34,746 bases of DNA from positions 1 through 34,746 of the forward strand of contig JAGBRL010000052.1 in the NCBI GenBank assembly GCA_017632345.1. The letters run 5' to 3'. The notes beneath the pieces are model-generated. The model was given only the letters and a program-made list of their open reading frames with translations, was not told the DNA's origin and did not search any database. A program made the position numbers and the translations under genes. The stretch is from Paludibacteraceae bacterium (lineage in GTDB: Bacteria; Bacteroidota; Bacteroidia; Bacteroidales; Paludibacteraceae). Positions 34,651-34,746 of the stretch are shown piece by piece; position 1 is the first letter of the stretch; each line of letters begins with the position of its first letter.

Positions 34651-34686
34651 AGGACTGAATCTGACTTGCAAGATTCAGTCCTTTTT
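34651..34686 (+). terminator. Hairpin at the insertion-sequence end, terminator-like
   Basis: AGGACTGAATCT (34651-34662) pairs perfectly with AGATTCAGTCCT (34671-34682) around GACTTGCA, followed by a T-run to 34686. Its position before the transposase start fits a barrier against transcription entering from outside the element. Confidence 0.75.
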
Positions 34687-34697
34687 GGTTATCTTTG
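34666..34697 (+). promoter_or_regulatory. Transposase promoter overlapping the hairpin
   Basis: TTG at 34666-34668, in the hairpin loop, and TATCTTTG at 34690-34697 are 21 nt apart and fit the Bacteroidetes consensus. Transcription would begin near 34701, past the hairpin, so transcripts from this promoter escape termination. Confidence 0.65.
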
Positions 34698-34720
34698 AAT
34701 TGCACATATAAAACATAACC

Positions 34721-34746
34721 ATGGGCAAAAGTACACATTTTATCGG
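34721..34746 (+). CDS. Transposase N-terminus (partial, cut by window end)
   Basis: Only eight codons are present (MGKSTHFI and the start of a Gly codon). This opening resembles IS4-group transposases of Bacteroidetes that carry a DUF4372 N-terminal domain and begin with a similar K-S/T-x-F-x-G-Q stretch. The assignment rests on that short stretch plus the terminal repeat, hairpin and promoter just upstream, so it is tentative. Confidence 0.45.

Larger units (their letters stand above)
34614..34746 (+). mobile_element. Left end of an insertion sequence (partial)
   Basis: From about 34614 the sequence changes to AGTGTCCGATAAAACTTTTT, which looks like an insertion-sequence terminal repeat. A perfect 12-bp hairpin, a promoter and a start codon for a transposase-like N-terminus follow. 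The exact boundary, the matching right end and the target duplication are outside or not visible, so the start is approximate. The element lies about 54 bases upstream of the -33 box of the neighbouring minus-strand gene and does not interrupt it. Confidence 0.55.

Overview
The window reads as a chromosomal segment of an anaerobic member of the Bacteroidales (phylum Bacteroidota). Five observations support this. Several upstream regions carry the Bacteroidota promoter pair (-33 TTG, 19-21 nt, -7 TAnnTTTG). Shine-Dalgarno sites are largely absent. There is a complete hybrid two-component system fusing periplasmic propeller, kinase, receiver and AraC domains. There is a flavodoxin/ferredoxin fusion protein and a methylmalonyl-CoA-type carboxyltransferase. 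Finally, the GyrA carries family-typical Bacteroidetes features. I did not identify a species. I see no tRNA, rRNA or CRISPR array.

Layout. 1-1160: the tail of a PD-(D/E)XK nuclease-domain protein cut by the window edge, then a small AT-rich secreted protein. 1199-5258: a promoter, a cobalamin riboswitch and an apparent three-gene unit (ATP-grasp ligase, MetY-type O-acetylhomoserine sulfhydrylase, PF00891-type methyltransferase) closed by a strong terminator. This is the most interesting part of the window. 5295-6894 (minus): ispE followed by a flavodoxin/ferredoxin protein. 7142-12565 (plus): a DUF2007-UspA fusion, a lytic transglycosylase, a DUF2461 protein, a YhcH-family protein and glycogen branching enzyme. 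12730-16649: gyrA and a secreted TPR protein, each followed or preceded by recognisable control sites. 16776-19028 (minus): a small lipoprotein and an aminopeptidase P. 19207-24736 (plus): radA and a 1324-residue hybrid two-component regulator. 24793-29092 (minus): a tight operon of an AsmA-like/GT51 glycosyltransferase, the NAD(P)HX repair enzyme Nnr and an NlpC/P60-LysM hydrolase. 29198-33339 (plus): tgt, an LptF/G permease, a biotin-dependent carboxyltransferase and a short biotin carrier. 33430-34500 (minus): a secreted protein of unknown function. 34614-34746: the left end of an insertion sequence whose transposase runs off the window.

How the genes fit together. The three genes behind the riboswitch are expected to be shut off when cobalamin is plentiful. 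MetY-type enzymes make homocysteine, or methionine from methanethiol, so a link to sulfur amino acid supply under B12 limitation is reasonable. The roles of the ATP-grasp protein and of the methyltransferase, which lacks the usual catalytic histidine, are unknown. Cell-envelope genes recur (lytic transglycosylase, GT51, NlpC/P60, LptF/G). The remaining genes are housekeeping: isoprenoid, glycogen, topoisomerase, recombination, queuosine and acyl-CoA carboxylation functions. All annotation is by eye from motifs. No database search or folding program was run.
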